DNA from: Rhizobiales bacterium GAS188
GTDB taxonomy: Bacteria > Pseudomonadota > Alphaproteobacteria > Rhizobiales > Beijerinckiaceae
DNA length: 64,000 bases
Direction: 5' to 3'
NCBI GenBank assembly: GCA_900104855.1
Contig: FNSS01000001.1
Span: 7,697,001 to 7,761,000, forward strand
The position numbers and the translations under genes are program-made. Below are positions 25,762 to 33,907 of this stretch, in pieces (the stretch's first letter is position 1; every line of letters begins with the position of its first letter). The notes under the pieces are model-generated. The model saw only the letters and a list, made by a program, of their open reading frames with translations, made no database searches and was not told the origin of the DNA.

Positions 25762-26628
25762 TCAGCTCGCGGTCCAGCTGCCGAGATGGCTCTGGCGGCC
25801 GATGAAATCGGCGAGGTACCGCGCTTCCTCCGGAACCCTCGCTGGCATGTAGAGCCCGATGCCGATGCGAACGGGCGCGGGCAAGTCGCCGGCGCGGTCG
25901 AGCGCCCGGCAGCCATTTGGGATGGTCGCCGCGATCATCGGACCGATGCCGATGCCGACACGCACGGCCGTCGCCATGGCGACCAGCGTCGATGCTTCGC
26001 ACACGATCTTCCAGCGGAGCTTGCGGGCCGAGAGCGCCTCGAGGCAGGGCTTGCTCCAGGGGCACGTGCTCTCGAACAGGATGATCGGCAGCGGCTCCGC
26101 GGTGTTCACGGCAATGTCGGACCTGACGACCCAGAGGAGGTCGTCGTTCCACAGCAGCACAGCCTTGCGGTTGACCGATGTCGCGTCGCAGATGACGATG
26201 TCGAGCTTCTCGTTGGCGAACATCGCGGCCAGCCGATTATTCGCCTCGACGATGATATCGATATGCACCTTCGGGTTCTGATCGCGGAAGGCGGCCAGTA
26301 TGTCGACGAGCCGCGTCGCGGCGAAGTCCTCGACCACGCCCAGCCGCACTCGCCCTTGCATCTGCCGGCCGCCCAGCCGTTCGCCGACCTCGTCGTTCAA
26401 GGTCAGGATCTCGCGGGCGAAGGGGATGAGCAGGACGCCATCGGCCGTGAGGTCGAGCCCCTTCGAGGATCTGGCGAAGAGTTCCTTGCCCACCAGCCCC
26501 TCGAGCTTGCGGATCTGCATGCTGACGGCCGCCTGCGTTCGATTCAGCGACGCGGCTGCGCCGTTGACCGTCCCGATCTCGGCCACGGTCAGAAAGGCGC
26601 GCAGCAAATAGGGGTCGAGGTCGAACAT
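25762..26628 (-). CDS. LysR-family transcriptional regulator
   Basis: The 288-residue protein starts with the LysR winged helix-turn-helix, FDLDPYLLRAFLTVAEIGTV then GAAASLNRTQAAVSMQIRKLE, followed by a periplasmic-binding-like effector domain. The start at 26628 gives the usual LysR N-terminus; an upstream ATG at 26697 adds 23 unrelated residues. It lies between the divergent agmatinase gene and the transporter/PutA run, the classic position for a regulator of both. The likely inducer is a substrate of the module, which is inference. Confidence 0.92.
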   Translation of the reverse strand: MFDLDPYLLRAFLTVAEIGTVNGAAASLNRTQAAVSMQIRKLEGLVGKELFARSSKGLDLTADGVLLIPFAREILTLNDEVGERLGGRQMQGRVRLGVVEDFAATRLVDILAAFRDQNPKVHIDIIVEANNRLAAMFANEKLDIVICDATSVNRKAVLLWNDDLLWVVRSDIAVNTAEPLPIILFESTCPWSKPCLEALSARKLRWKIVCEASTLVAMATAVRVGIGIGPMIAATIPNGCRALDRAGDLPAPVRIGIGLYMPARVPEEARYLADFIGRQSHLGSWTAS

Positions 26629-26793
26629 TCGATACTGCTTATGGCGTGACCCGCGACGGCGTTCATCTCCGCTTATAAGGCACGCAGGTTTTTCCATCTA
26701 CCACCGCGCCCGTCGCCGGCACATCTCTGGAGCGAAGGGTGAAAGGCGCTACGCCGAAACCCTCAATCTCACTTTTGAGCATCGAAGGTTTTC
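26629..26793. promoter_or_regulatory. LysR/agmatinase divergent intergenic region
   Basis: These 165 bases separate the LysR gene from the agmatinase-family gene and should contain both promoters and LysR sites. I cannot pick a convincing T-N11-A box by eye, and the bases before 26794 (CGAAGG) are only a modest ribosome binding site. Confidence 0.35.
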
Positions 26794-27855
26794 ATGACTT
26801 CGGATTCCTCGCTTCTTGAACGACTGCGCCAGCGCTATGCCTCAGCCGGAGGCGGCGACATCCATGATCCCCGGTTCAAGGCGGTCGCCGATCGGATCTT
26901 TCAAGGATCCGACGCGCGCAAATGGCCGTTCGCGGGTCCAGCGACCTTCATCGATGCTCCCTTCAGCCCCGACGGGCTTTCGCCGGAAGGCCTCGCGGCC
27001 TTGGATGTCGCCTTGATCGGCGTTCCGATGGATCTCGGGGTCACGAACCGGGCGGGTGCACGGCTCGGCCCACGCGCCGTGCGCGCCATCGAGCGGGTGG
27101 GACCTTACGAGCATGTGCTCGGCGTCGCGCCCATGAGCGCGCTCAAGGTGGCCGATGTCGGGGATGTGCCGATGCGCAGCCGCTACAGCCTCGCCGATTG
27201 CCATGCCGATATCGAGGCCTGCTATCGTCGCATCGCGGCCACCAAGGTCGTACCGCTCTCGGTCGGCGGCGACCATTCGATCACCGGCTCGATCCTCAAG
27301 GGTCTCGGAGCCACGCGGCCCGTGGGCCTGGTGCATGTCGACGCCCATTGCGATACGGCCGGCCCCTATGAGGGCTCGAAGTTCCACCATGGCGGACCGT
27401 TCCGCGAAGCGGTGCTCGCCGGCGCGCTCGATCCGACGCGCACCGTCCAGATCGGGATTAGGGGAGGCGCCGAATATCTCTGGGAGTTCTCCTACGATTC
27501 AGGGATGACCGTCATCCATGCCGAGGAGGTCGCTGAGCTCGGCATCGCCGCGGTGATCGAGCGCGCTCTCGCGGTGGTCGGGGACGGGCCGACCTATGTT
27601 TCCTTCGACGTCGACAGCATCGATCCGGGATTTGCGCCCGGCACGGGCACGCCAGAAGTCGGCGGCCTCACGCCGCTTCAGGTGCTGCAAATACTGCGCG
27701 GCCTGAAGGGGCTGAACATCATGGGCGGAGACGTGGTCGAGGTCGCTCCGCAATATGACGCGACCACCAACACCGCCCAGATCGGAGCGCAGGTCTTGTT
27801 CGAGCTCCTCTGCCTCGTCTCGTTGGCCAATGGCCCAATCGGTCCTTCCGCTTAG
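26794..27855 (+). CDS. Agmatinase-family ureohydrolase (guanidino hydrolase)
   Basis: The 353-residue protein is a ureohydrolase with the binuclear Mn-binding motifs complete: GGDHSITG, VDAHCDTAG, HHGGPF and SFDVDSIDPGFAPGTGTPE. The ending MGGDVVEVAPQYD is typical of agmatinase/guanidinobutyrase rather than arginase. It removes urea from a guanidino compound, giving putrescine from agmatine or 4-aminobutyrate from guanidinobutyrate. It is divergent from the LysR gene and the polyamine-type importer. If it were an arginase-like member it would yield ornithine for the OCD protein. Confidence 0.92.
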   Translation: MTSDSSLLERLRQRYASAGGGDIHDPRFKAVADRIFQGSDARKWPFAGPATFIDAPFSPDGLSPEGLAALDVALIGVPMDLGVTNRAGARLGPRAVRAIERVGPYEHVLGVAPMSALKVADVGDVPMRSRYSLADCHADIEACYRRIAATKVVPLSVGGDHSITGSILKGLGATRPVGLVHVDAHCDTAGPYEGSKFHHGGPFREAVLAGALDPTRTVQIGIRGGAEYLWEFSYDSGMTVIHAEEVAELGIAAVIERALAVVGDGPTYVSFDVDSIDPGFAPGTGTPEVGGLTPLQVLQILRGLKGLNIMGGDVVEVAPQYDATTNTAQIGAQVLFELLCLVSLANGPIGPSA

Positions 27856-28218
27856 CACGTCAAATCTCCGCCGGTTATCCGCCCAATTCCAAGGGCGCGG
27901 TCCAAGTTTGATCCCTAGTCGCCAAAAGATTGACTGTGAATCGGCGCCGCGAGATGATCCCTTCCACCTGAGAGGCCTCAAGGACTTACGATGCCGATCG
28001 GCATTGGGGCCCCTCGCCTATCCACAACGAGGTCGTGTGGCCGGCCCTTTGCATCGCAGCGGGCGAAGAGCTTAGTGGTGAACCCCACGACTGGCCGAGC
28101 GCCTCGGCGGCATGAGCGAGCAGAGCATAGCCTGATGCCCGTTTGCGTCGAAGCATCCTCGATAGGCGCCATCCTCCGGCACGTCATATCCGACGTGCGG
28201 CAAACGGAGGAGAATAGC
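27856..28218. other. Spacer with palindrome upstream of the HTH gene
   Basis: I find no gene in these 363 bases, although an open frame runs through in phase with the HTH gene. GCACGTC (28179-28185) and GACGTGC (28192-28198) form a 7-bp palindrome with a 6-base gap about 20 bases before the HTH start. It is a plausible autoregulatory operator, with GGAGGAG right after it. Confidence 0.45.
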
Positions 28219-28488
28219 ATGTCACAATCAGCCCATGTTCTGCCGCCGCGCTTCCTGCGTACTGCGGAAGCTGCAAGGTTTCTGGGCTTGTCGGCCCGGA
28301 CACTCGAAAAGCATCGGACCTATGGCACCGGCCCTGTCTATCGTAAGCTCGGAGGTCGGATAGTCTACGCGATCAGCGATCTGCAGCGATGGGCTGACAG
28401 AGGATTGCGGACTTCGACCTCTGACCACGGCACCGATATAGTCTATCCCGCTCAGCCGGTGATGCTGAAGAAGCCATTCAGAGGATAG
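28219..28488 (+). CDS. AlpA/excisionase-like helix-turn-helix protein
   Basis: The 89-residue protein has an HTH_17 (MerR-like/excisionase) domain: RFLRTAEAARFLGLSARTLEKH, then GTGPVYRKLGGRIVYAISDLQRWAD. Proteins of this type occur beside replication or excision genes of integrative and conjugative elements and plasmids of alphaproteobacteria. The start at 28219 has GGAGGAG 6 bases upstream. It is isolated here, 60 bases before the second long repeat, and is probably a leftover of an integrated element. Confidence 0.8.
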   Translation: MSQSAHVLPPRFLRTAEAARFLGLSARTLEKHRTYGTGPVYRKLGGRIVYAISDLQRWADRGLRTSTSDHGTDIVYPAQPVMLKKPFRG

Positions 28489-28549
28489 TTTGATCAGACC
28501 CGTAGGCGCCGGGCCACGCCCTACGCCCACGGGCGCGTCGGTCTGCGAG

Positions 28550-28971
28550 GTCGAACGGACGCCTAAAACTTCCTGCACATCCGAATTCCACGCCGGCGCC
28601 GCCGTTCATGCGACCGGGCTGCTAATGCCTATTTGCATTTGGGCGGCCATCGATGATGTGGGATCAAGCCGCCTCGCGCTCGGCAGCGCGATAGCGGCCA
28701 TAAGCGACCTTGATCAGTAAGCCCTCGTCGCACATGCGCGCCAGGTAGAAGCGAGGAACACCGATGTCGGAGAAGTCACGCGTGCGGACGGTGCCCAACT
28801 GGCGAGCCAAGGCGATCGCACGCTCTCTGAGTGATGGCTTTGGCTCGCCGGCCAAGCGTCGCGCCTCCGCCCGGTCGCGTTTGCGCATCTTGGCGGGCTT
28901 CGGCGTAGCGGGGAGTAGGGAAATCGAAAACTCGTAGTTCGCAGTTTCGTTCAGCCCGGGGAGCCACGCCT
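28550..28971. repeat. Long direct repeat, copy B (~425 bp)
   Basis: This is the second copy of the repeat at 13031-13457, in the same orientation, including the AbiEi-like gene and flanking non-coding sequence on both sides. It ends at GGGGAGCCACGCCT, 38 bases before the stop of the family-5 binding protein gene. The shared flanks show that a DNA segment, not just a gene, was duplicated. Confidence 0.85.
28664..28888 (-). CDS. AbiEi-like winged-helix antitoxin domain protein, orphan, copy B
   Basis: This 74-residue protein matches the copy-A protein except for a few substitutions (C/R in SLRERAIALARQ, N/S in RDFSDIG, V/E in MCDEGLL) and the absence of a two-residue RD repeat. It keeps the AbiEi-type winged helix only. 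No AbiEii toxin is nearby. Substitutions that keep the frame open in both copies suggest selection or recent duplication. Confidence 0.6.
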   Translation of the reverse strand: MRKRDRAEARRLAGEPKPSLRERAIALARQLGTVRTRDFSDIGVPRFYLARMCDEGLLIKVAYGRYRAAEREAA

Positions 28972-29008
28972 CCAGCAGACGAAGCTTCGAAGAATTCCTC
29001 GTTCCGCG

Positions 29009-30658
29009 TCAGGCCGGCTTGACGTCGTAGAACTGCGCGAAGCCGTTGCGCACGCCGGTTAGTCTCCGATAGGCCGTCGTGTCGTAATAGACACCCAGCG
29101 GCAGATAGGGCACGTCGACAAAGAACTGGCGTTGGATCTCCGCACAGATCGCCCGTTGGTCGGTCACGTCCGAGGTCGCGAACCATTGGGTCCGCAAATC
29201 CTCGAGCCGCGGAGAGTTGGGCCAGCCGAACCAGGCCTGATCGCCGTTGCCGCGGATGCCGAGCTGGCTGGCGGGATCGAAGTTGTTGGTGCCATTCAAA
29301 TAGGTGAAGAAGACGTTCCAGCCCCCCTTGTCCGGAGGCTGGCGGCTGGCGCGACGCTGGACGAGCGTGCCCCAATCCATGGCAAGCAAGTCGACGTTCA
29401 GGCCGCACTTCTGAAACGCGTCGGCCGCCACCAGGGCCAGCGCGTGGGTCGACGGGTAATCCGTAGGGTCGAGCAACACCACGCGCTCGCCTTTATAGCC
29501 CGCGGCTACCAGGTCTCGCTTGACCTGAGCGAAGTCCCGCTTCCCGACCAGGATGTCCGTTCCCTCCGTCGTTGCCATCGGGGTGTCCGGGCTGAACACG
29601 CCGACATGGCTCTTCCACAGGGAGCGCTCGTCGCCCGCGACCGCCGTCATGAATTCGGTCTGATCAATTGCGCCCAGCAGCGCCCGGCGGATGGCTGGAT
29701 TGTCGAAAGGTGGGAAGAGGTGGTTGAAGCGGAGGCAGCCGATTCCACCGGCGGGGTCGAGCACTTCGAGCTTCAGGCCTGCCTTGCTCCGCAGAACGCC
29801 GAGCAGGTCCGGTGTTGGGTTCTGCCACCAGTCGACCTCGCCTGCGCCAAGCGCGTTGGCCGCGGTCGAAGGGTCGGGTATGACGCGCCATTCAACGCGA
29901 TCGAAGACGACGCGCTTGGGGCCGGCGGTGAAGGTCGCCGGGCCGTCCGGACGCGGCACGTAGCCGGCGAACTTGTTATAGACGGTCAGCGCGCCCGCGA
30001 TCCGTTCGTCAGCCCTGAAGCTGAACGGGCCGCTGCCGACCATCTCGGTCACCTGCTTGTTGGGATCGGTTTTCGCCAGGCGCTCCGGCATGATGCAAGG
30101 CATGGACGTGCCGGTCTTGCCGAGCGCCGCGGGTAGCAGGGGAAACGGCCTCTTCAGGCGGAATTGCACCACGCGATCCGACACTGCGGAGAGCTCGTCC
30201 GTTGCCTCGATCAGCGCGCGCCCGAATGCGTCGCGAGCAGCGAAGCGCCGCACGCTGGGCACCACGTCCCGGGCGCGAACCGGCTCGCCGTCGTGGAAGC
30301 GCAGGCCCTCACGCAGGGTCAGCCGCCACAGCTTGCCATCATCCTCGACCGTGTGGCCAGCCACCATCTGGGGCTGGATGTTGTACTGGGCATCCTGGCC
30401 GTACAGCGTGTCGAACACGAGGTAGCCGTGGTTGCGCGTCACCGTGGCCGTCGTCCAGATCGGATCCGTCACGGCCACGTCCGACTCCGGCACGAATCTC
30501 AGCACCTTCGCCGGCTGCGCGAGGCTGGGCCTGGCGAGCGCGGACACGGCGGCCCCGGCCGCAGCGCCGAGAAAGGTGCGGCGCTTCACGCCTGCAGCCG
30601 CCCGATTGAGCAGCTCAGATTGTCGAAGGTCATACCGCGCCTCCTCAATGCCCGCCAC
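29009..30658 (-). CDS. Dipeptide/oligopeptide-type ABC substrate-binding protein (family 5)
   Basis: The 549-residue protein has a twin-arginine-type leader (VKRRTFLGAAAGAAVSALA) and the SBP family-5 fold: LRFVPESDVAVTDPIWTTA, WRLTLREGLRFHDGEPVRA and the C-terminal YLPLGVYYDTTAYRRL. It would bind a peptide or similar solute in the periplasm. The start is a GTG at 30658 preceded by AGGA. No permease or ATPase adjoins it on the same strand; the nearest such operon begins at 32990 on the other strand and has a second binding protein. Confidence 0.9.
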   Translation of the reverse strand: MAGIEEARYDLRQSELLNRAAAGVKRRTFLGAAAGAAVSALARPSLAQPAKVLRFVPESDVAVTDPIWTTATVTRNHGYLVFDTLYGQDAQYNIQPQMVAGHTVEDDGKLWRLTLREGLRFHDGEPVRARDVVPSVRRFAARDAFGRALIEATDELSAVSDRVVQFRLKRPFPLLPAALGKTGTSMPCIMPERLAKTDPNKQVTEMVGSGPFSFRADERIAGALTVYNKFAGYVPRPDGPATFTAGPKRVVFDRVEWRVIPDPSTAANALGAGEVDWWQNPTPDLLGVLRSKAGLKLEVLDPAGGIGCLRFNHLFPPFDNPAIRRALLGAIDQTEFMTAVAGDERSLWKSHVGVFSPDTPMATTEGTDILVGKRDFAQVKRDLVAAGYKGERVVLLDPTDYPSTHALALVAADAFQKCGLNVDLLAMDWGTLVQRRASRQPPDKGGWNVFFTYLNGTNNFDPASQLGIRGNGDQAWFGWPNSPRLEDLRTQWFATSDVTDQRAICAEIQRQFFVDVPYLPLGVYYDTTAYRRLTGVRNGFAQFYDVKPA

Positions 30659-30755
30659 CGCATCCTAGTGTGGTGAGTTCGAAGTTCCTATCCCATGGCT
30701 GGCACAAGCCGTACGTCGCCACTCATGGGAACGGCCGATGGCAGTCCGGTTTCCC

Positions 30756-31241
30756 CTACCTGACCGCGATGGCGGCGATAAAGAGCGCACAAGCCGCGGT
30801 GGAGGAGATTGTCCGCACGTGGTTCCACAACGTCCAGTCGTTCAGGTAACGCGCCCATAGTGATGCGGCCTCGGTGCTGGACGGATCGAGGGTTGCAAGG
30901 GCGTCGTTGAGCGGCACGTTGAACACCGCCGTGACGAGGAACATGCCCACCACATAGATGACGCCGCCCGCGAGCATCGCCAAAGATCCGGTCTCGCCCC
31001 AGCGAAAGACGGCAATGACCGCCAGCGCAAGGCTCGTCAGCGTCGTTCCAATGAAGAGCGGCATGAACAGCGACTGCACGATCGTCGTATTGATCGCGTT
31101 CATGGCTGAAATGCCATGCACCTGGTCGATGCGGCCGAGGGCCGTCATAATGAAGGTCGAGAAGGCGAAGTAGAGGCCTGCGAGCAGGCCGCAGCCAATG
31201 GCGGAAAACCAGAGCAAGCCTGGGACGAGAAACGAGCGCAT
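30756..31241 (-). CDS. DUF1772 / anthrone-oxygenase-like membrane protein
   Basis: The 161-residue protein has four membrane segments and the DUF1772 pattern: GLLAGLYFAFSTFIMTAL, then AMNAINTTIVQSLFMP, FNVPLNDALA and LNDWTLWNHVRTISS. DUF1772 proteins are small membrane proteins related to anthrone oxygenases; the reaction of most is unknown. It lies 3 bases downstream of the NmrA-type gene and is probably co-transcribed with it under the TetR regulator. Confidence 0.85.
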   Translation of the reverse strand: MRSFLVPGLLWFSAIGCGLLAGLYFAFSTFIMTALGRIDQVHGISAMNAINTTIVQSLFMPLFIGTTLTSLALAVIAVFRWGETGSLAMLAGGVIYVVGMFLVTAVFNVPLNDALATLDPSSTEAASLWARYLNDWTLWNHVRTISSTAACALFIAAIAVR

Positions 31242-31244
31242 GGT

Positions 31245-32066
31245 TCAAACCCTCCAGACGCCGGTCGCAGCGGTGTTGCGAACATAATCGGAAAAGTCGC
31301 GCGCCGGCCGGCCAAGCGCTTCCTCGACGCCGTGCATGACCTGCGCGTTGCGGCCGTCCAGGACCACGGTGAAGAGTTCGCACAGCAGCTGGACGATGTC
31401 CTCGGGCGCATAGGGCCGCAGAGTTGCGACGAACTCGTCCGGCGAGACCTGCGTGTAACGGATCGGCCGGCCCAAGGCTGCCCCGATCTCGCTCACGGCC
31501 TCGGCAAAAGTGAGCAGGCGGGGGCCGGTCACTTCATAGAGCTTGCCTGCGTGACGCTCATCCGTCAGCGCCGCCACAACGACGTCGGCAATGTCGTCCA
31601 CATCGATGAACGGTTCGGGCACCGCACCAGCCGGCTATGCGAGCTCGCCAACAAGCACGCTGTCGAGCAGATAGCCTTCGCTGAAATTCTGGTTGAACCA
31701 ACTGGCGCGCACAATGGCCCATGGAACGCCGGATGCCTGCAACGCCGCTTCGGCGCGCTGCGCACGCGGTTCGCCGCGCCCGGACAGGAGCACGATCCGC
31801 TCCAGCCCCTTCTGGCGGGCGATGCGGCTCAGCTCCGCGATGGCTTCGGCCGCCCCCTCCACCGCAAGATCGGGCTGGTAGGTGACATAGGCCTTGGAAA
31901 CGCCATCCAGGGCGCCGGTCCAGCTTTCGGGCTTGGTCCAATCAAAAGACAGTGTGGTCGAACGCGAAACCGGCCGGGTGGCGATACCGCGGGCTTGCAG
32001 CAACCTATTGACGCGGGCGCCGGTCTTGCCGGCGCCTCCGATAATCAGGATGGGAAGCTGTGACAT
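31245..32066 (-). pseudogene. NAD(P)H-binding NmrA-family protein split by an in-frame amber codon
   Basis: The first 143 codons (from 32066) read MSQLPILIIGGAGKTGARVNR, an NmrA/quinone-oxidoreductase-type Rossmann protein, and end at TAG (31635-31637) after VLVGELA. The same frame resumes at once with PAGAVPEPFIDVDDIADVVV, then GKLYEVTGPRLLTFAEAVSEIG, and runs to 31245. The expected residue at the stop is Leu (GELALPAG), so one T-to-A change in a TTG would make the TAG. No other damage is seen, pointing to a very recent nonsense mutation, suppression or a sequencing error. The intact protein would bind NAD(P)H and act as a reductase or redox sensor. Confidence 0.85.
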
Positions 32067-32084
32067 AGGGAGATCCTTTGGCTT

Positions 32085-32131
32085 AATACGAGATTGTCTC
32101 GTATTTGCAGGACCCGATAAACTCTCGTATT
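32085..32131. promoter_or_regulatory. TetR operator candidates between NmrA and TetR genes
   Basis: AATACGAGA (32085-32093) and TCTCGTATT (32097-32105) form a perfect 9-bp-arm palindrome around TTG. A further half-site TCTCGTATT recurs at 32123-32131. Both lie in the divergent gap between the NmrA-type and TetR genes. A TTGCAG (32105-32110) with TATTGG 17 bases on could be the tetR promoter, which the second site would cover. Binding by the adjacent TetR protein is inference from position. Confidence 0.7.
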
Positions 32132-32163
32132 GGAGTCGTCAAGACATTTTTGCGGAGGGATGG

Positions 32164-32817
32164 ATGGCGGCGAGGAAAGCGGGACAGGGCACGGTCGAAG
32201 CCAACGCCCACGGACTGGCGCGCCTCGTCCCGACTCAAGCGCGCAGCCGGGAGCGCTTCGAGCGCATCCTTGAATGCGCGGCCGAGCTGATGGCCGAGAA
32301 AGGCAGCGAAGCCTTCCGCATGAGCGACATCGTCGAGCGGACGGGCGTGCCCTTCGGCTCGCTGTATCAGTATTTCCCCGACAAGACGGCGATCATCGGC
32401 ACGCTCGCGGAACGTTACAATGCGATCGGGCGCGACTGCGTTCAGCGGGATTTGTCGGCGGTGAAGAGCGCCAGGGATCTGTATCCGGCGCTGTGCCGCA
32501 TCGTCGACAGCTACTACCAGATGTTCATCGACGAGCCGGTCATGCGCGACATCTGGCAGGCGACCCAGGCCGACAGGGCGCTGCAGAAGCTCGACGAGGA
32601 CGATGGCATCTATCTCTCAGGCCTCCTGTCCGACGCGTTGCGGCGCATTGCGCCCGATACGCCGGAGCCAGCCCTCTCGGCCTTTTCGCAACTGGTAATG
32701 ACCTTGATCGCGGCCGTCGTGCGCCAGGCGATCACGCTGGAAGCGAAAGAGGCAAAGCGCATCATCGCGCTGTTCAAAGGCATGCTGCCGAAGAACCTGG
32801 CGGCGCTGGAAGCGTAA
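32164..32817 (+). CDS. TetR/AcrR-family transcriptional regulator
   Basis: The 217-residue protein has an N-terminal TetR helix-turn-helix (SRERFERILECAAELMAEKG, then RMSDIVERTGVPFGSLYQYFPDK) and a C-terminal ligand domain. The start at 32164 is set by GGAGGG just upstream; the longer open frame belongs to the intergenic region and the divergent gene. It should repress the NmrA/DUF1772 pair and itself through the palindromes at 32085-32131. Confidence 0.92.
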   Translation: MAARKAGQGTVEANAHGLARLVPTQARSRERFERILECAAELMAEKGSEAFRMSDIVERTGVPFGSLYQYFPDKTAIIGTLAERYNAIGRDCVQRDLSAVKSARDLYPALCRIVDSYYQMFIDEPVMRDIWQATQADRALQKLDEDDGIYLSGLLSDALRRIAPDTPEPALSAFSQLVMTLIAAVVRQAITLEAKEAKRIIALFKGMLPKNLAALEA

Positions 32818-32989
32818 CGACGCTTGCCCGATCACCACACGCATCCGTCGTCAGTGACTCAATCTCGGCAAGTACCTGGCGCGACCGGCGCTTTGCGTCC
32901 CGAGCCCCAAAATCACTTTCAGGCTATCGAGCACCCTGCCCTGCACACCCGCCTTGTCGGTCATCACCATCGTGCCGTAAGCTCGACCG

Positions 32990-33907
32990 ATGCTCCAATT
33001 CCTCGCACGCCGGATCGTCTTGGCCCTGCTGGTCGGACTGACCGTGCTGAGCATCAGCTTCACCCTCACCCGGCTGTCGGGCGACCTCGCGATATCGATC
33101 GCTGGCCCGAACGCCACCGCCGAGGACATCGCGCAGGTCCGCAAGAACTACGGCCTCGACCGGCCGCTGCCGGTGCAGTTCGCCGACTGGGTCGGGCACG
33201 CTGCCACCGGCGACCTCGGCGAATCCTATTTCTACAAGGGTAGCGTCTCCGGCCTGATCGCCGAGCGCCTGCCGGTCACGCTCACGCTCGGGCTGGTCGG
33301 GCTGGCGATCGCGCTCGCCGTGGCGCTGCCGCTCGGCATCCTCGCCGCCCTTTACGAGGGGACCGCGATCGACCGGGTTGCGTCGCTGATCGCCATGATC
33401 GGCCAGGCGATGCCGAGCTTCTGGCTGGGCCTGGTGCTGATGATCACGCTGGGCCTCAAGCTCCAATGGCTGCCGATCTCAGGCACCGGCAGCTGGGAGA
33501 ATTTTGTGATGCCGGGGGTGGCGCTCGCCTTCACCGGAATTCCGGCGCTGATGCGGCTGACCCGCACGGGGATGATCGAAGCGCTCGCCGCCGACTATAT
33601 CCGCACCGCGCGCGCCAACGGCTTGGGGCGAACGAGCATCGTCCTCAAACACGCGCTGCGCAACGCGGCCATGCCGGTGGTGTCGATCGCCACCGTGCAG
33701 TTCGGCTTCATGCTGGGCGGCTCGATCGTGATCGAGGTGGTCTTCGCCTTGCATGGGATCGGCTATCTGGCATGGGAGTCAATCCTGAAGAATGATTTTC
33801 CGGTCGTGCAGGCGGTCGTGCTGCTGCTGGCGACCATCTATGTCGGCCTGACCTTGCTGGCCGACCTGCTCAACGCCGTGCTCGATCCAAGGCTACGCGC
33901 CTCATGA
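32990..33907 (+). CDS. Peptide/nickel-type ABC transporter permease (DppB family)
   Basis: The 305-residue membrane protein opens with the DppB pattern (LQFLARRIVLALLVGLTVLS) and has six helices and the loop YIRTARANGLGRTSIVLKHAL, the EAA coupling motif. It starts a tight plus-strand operon (33904 and 34734 both overlap the previous stop by 4 bases). Base composition here is markedly richer in G+C than in flanking genes. The ribosome binding site is weak. Confidence 0.93.
   Translation: MLQFLARRIVLALLVGLTVLSISFTLTRLSGDLAISIAGPNATAEDIAQVRKNYGLDRPLPVQFADWVGHAATGDLGESYFYKGSVSGLIAERLPVTLTLGLVGLAIALAVALPLGILAALYEGTAIDRVASLIAMIGQAMPSFWLGLVLMITLGLKLQWLPISGTGSWENFVMPGVALAFTGIPALMRLTRTGMIEALAADYIRTARANGLGRTSIVLKHALRNAAMPVVSIATVQFGFMLGGSIVIEVVFALHGIGYLAWESILKNDFPVVQAVVLLLATIYVGLTLLADLLNAVLDPRLRAS

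Noticed and set aside
31635-31637. Amber codon as programmed recoding (pyrrolysine or readthrough)
   Set aside because: No known recoding signal or family precedent for NmrA proteins; a simple Leu-to-stop change explains it.
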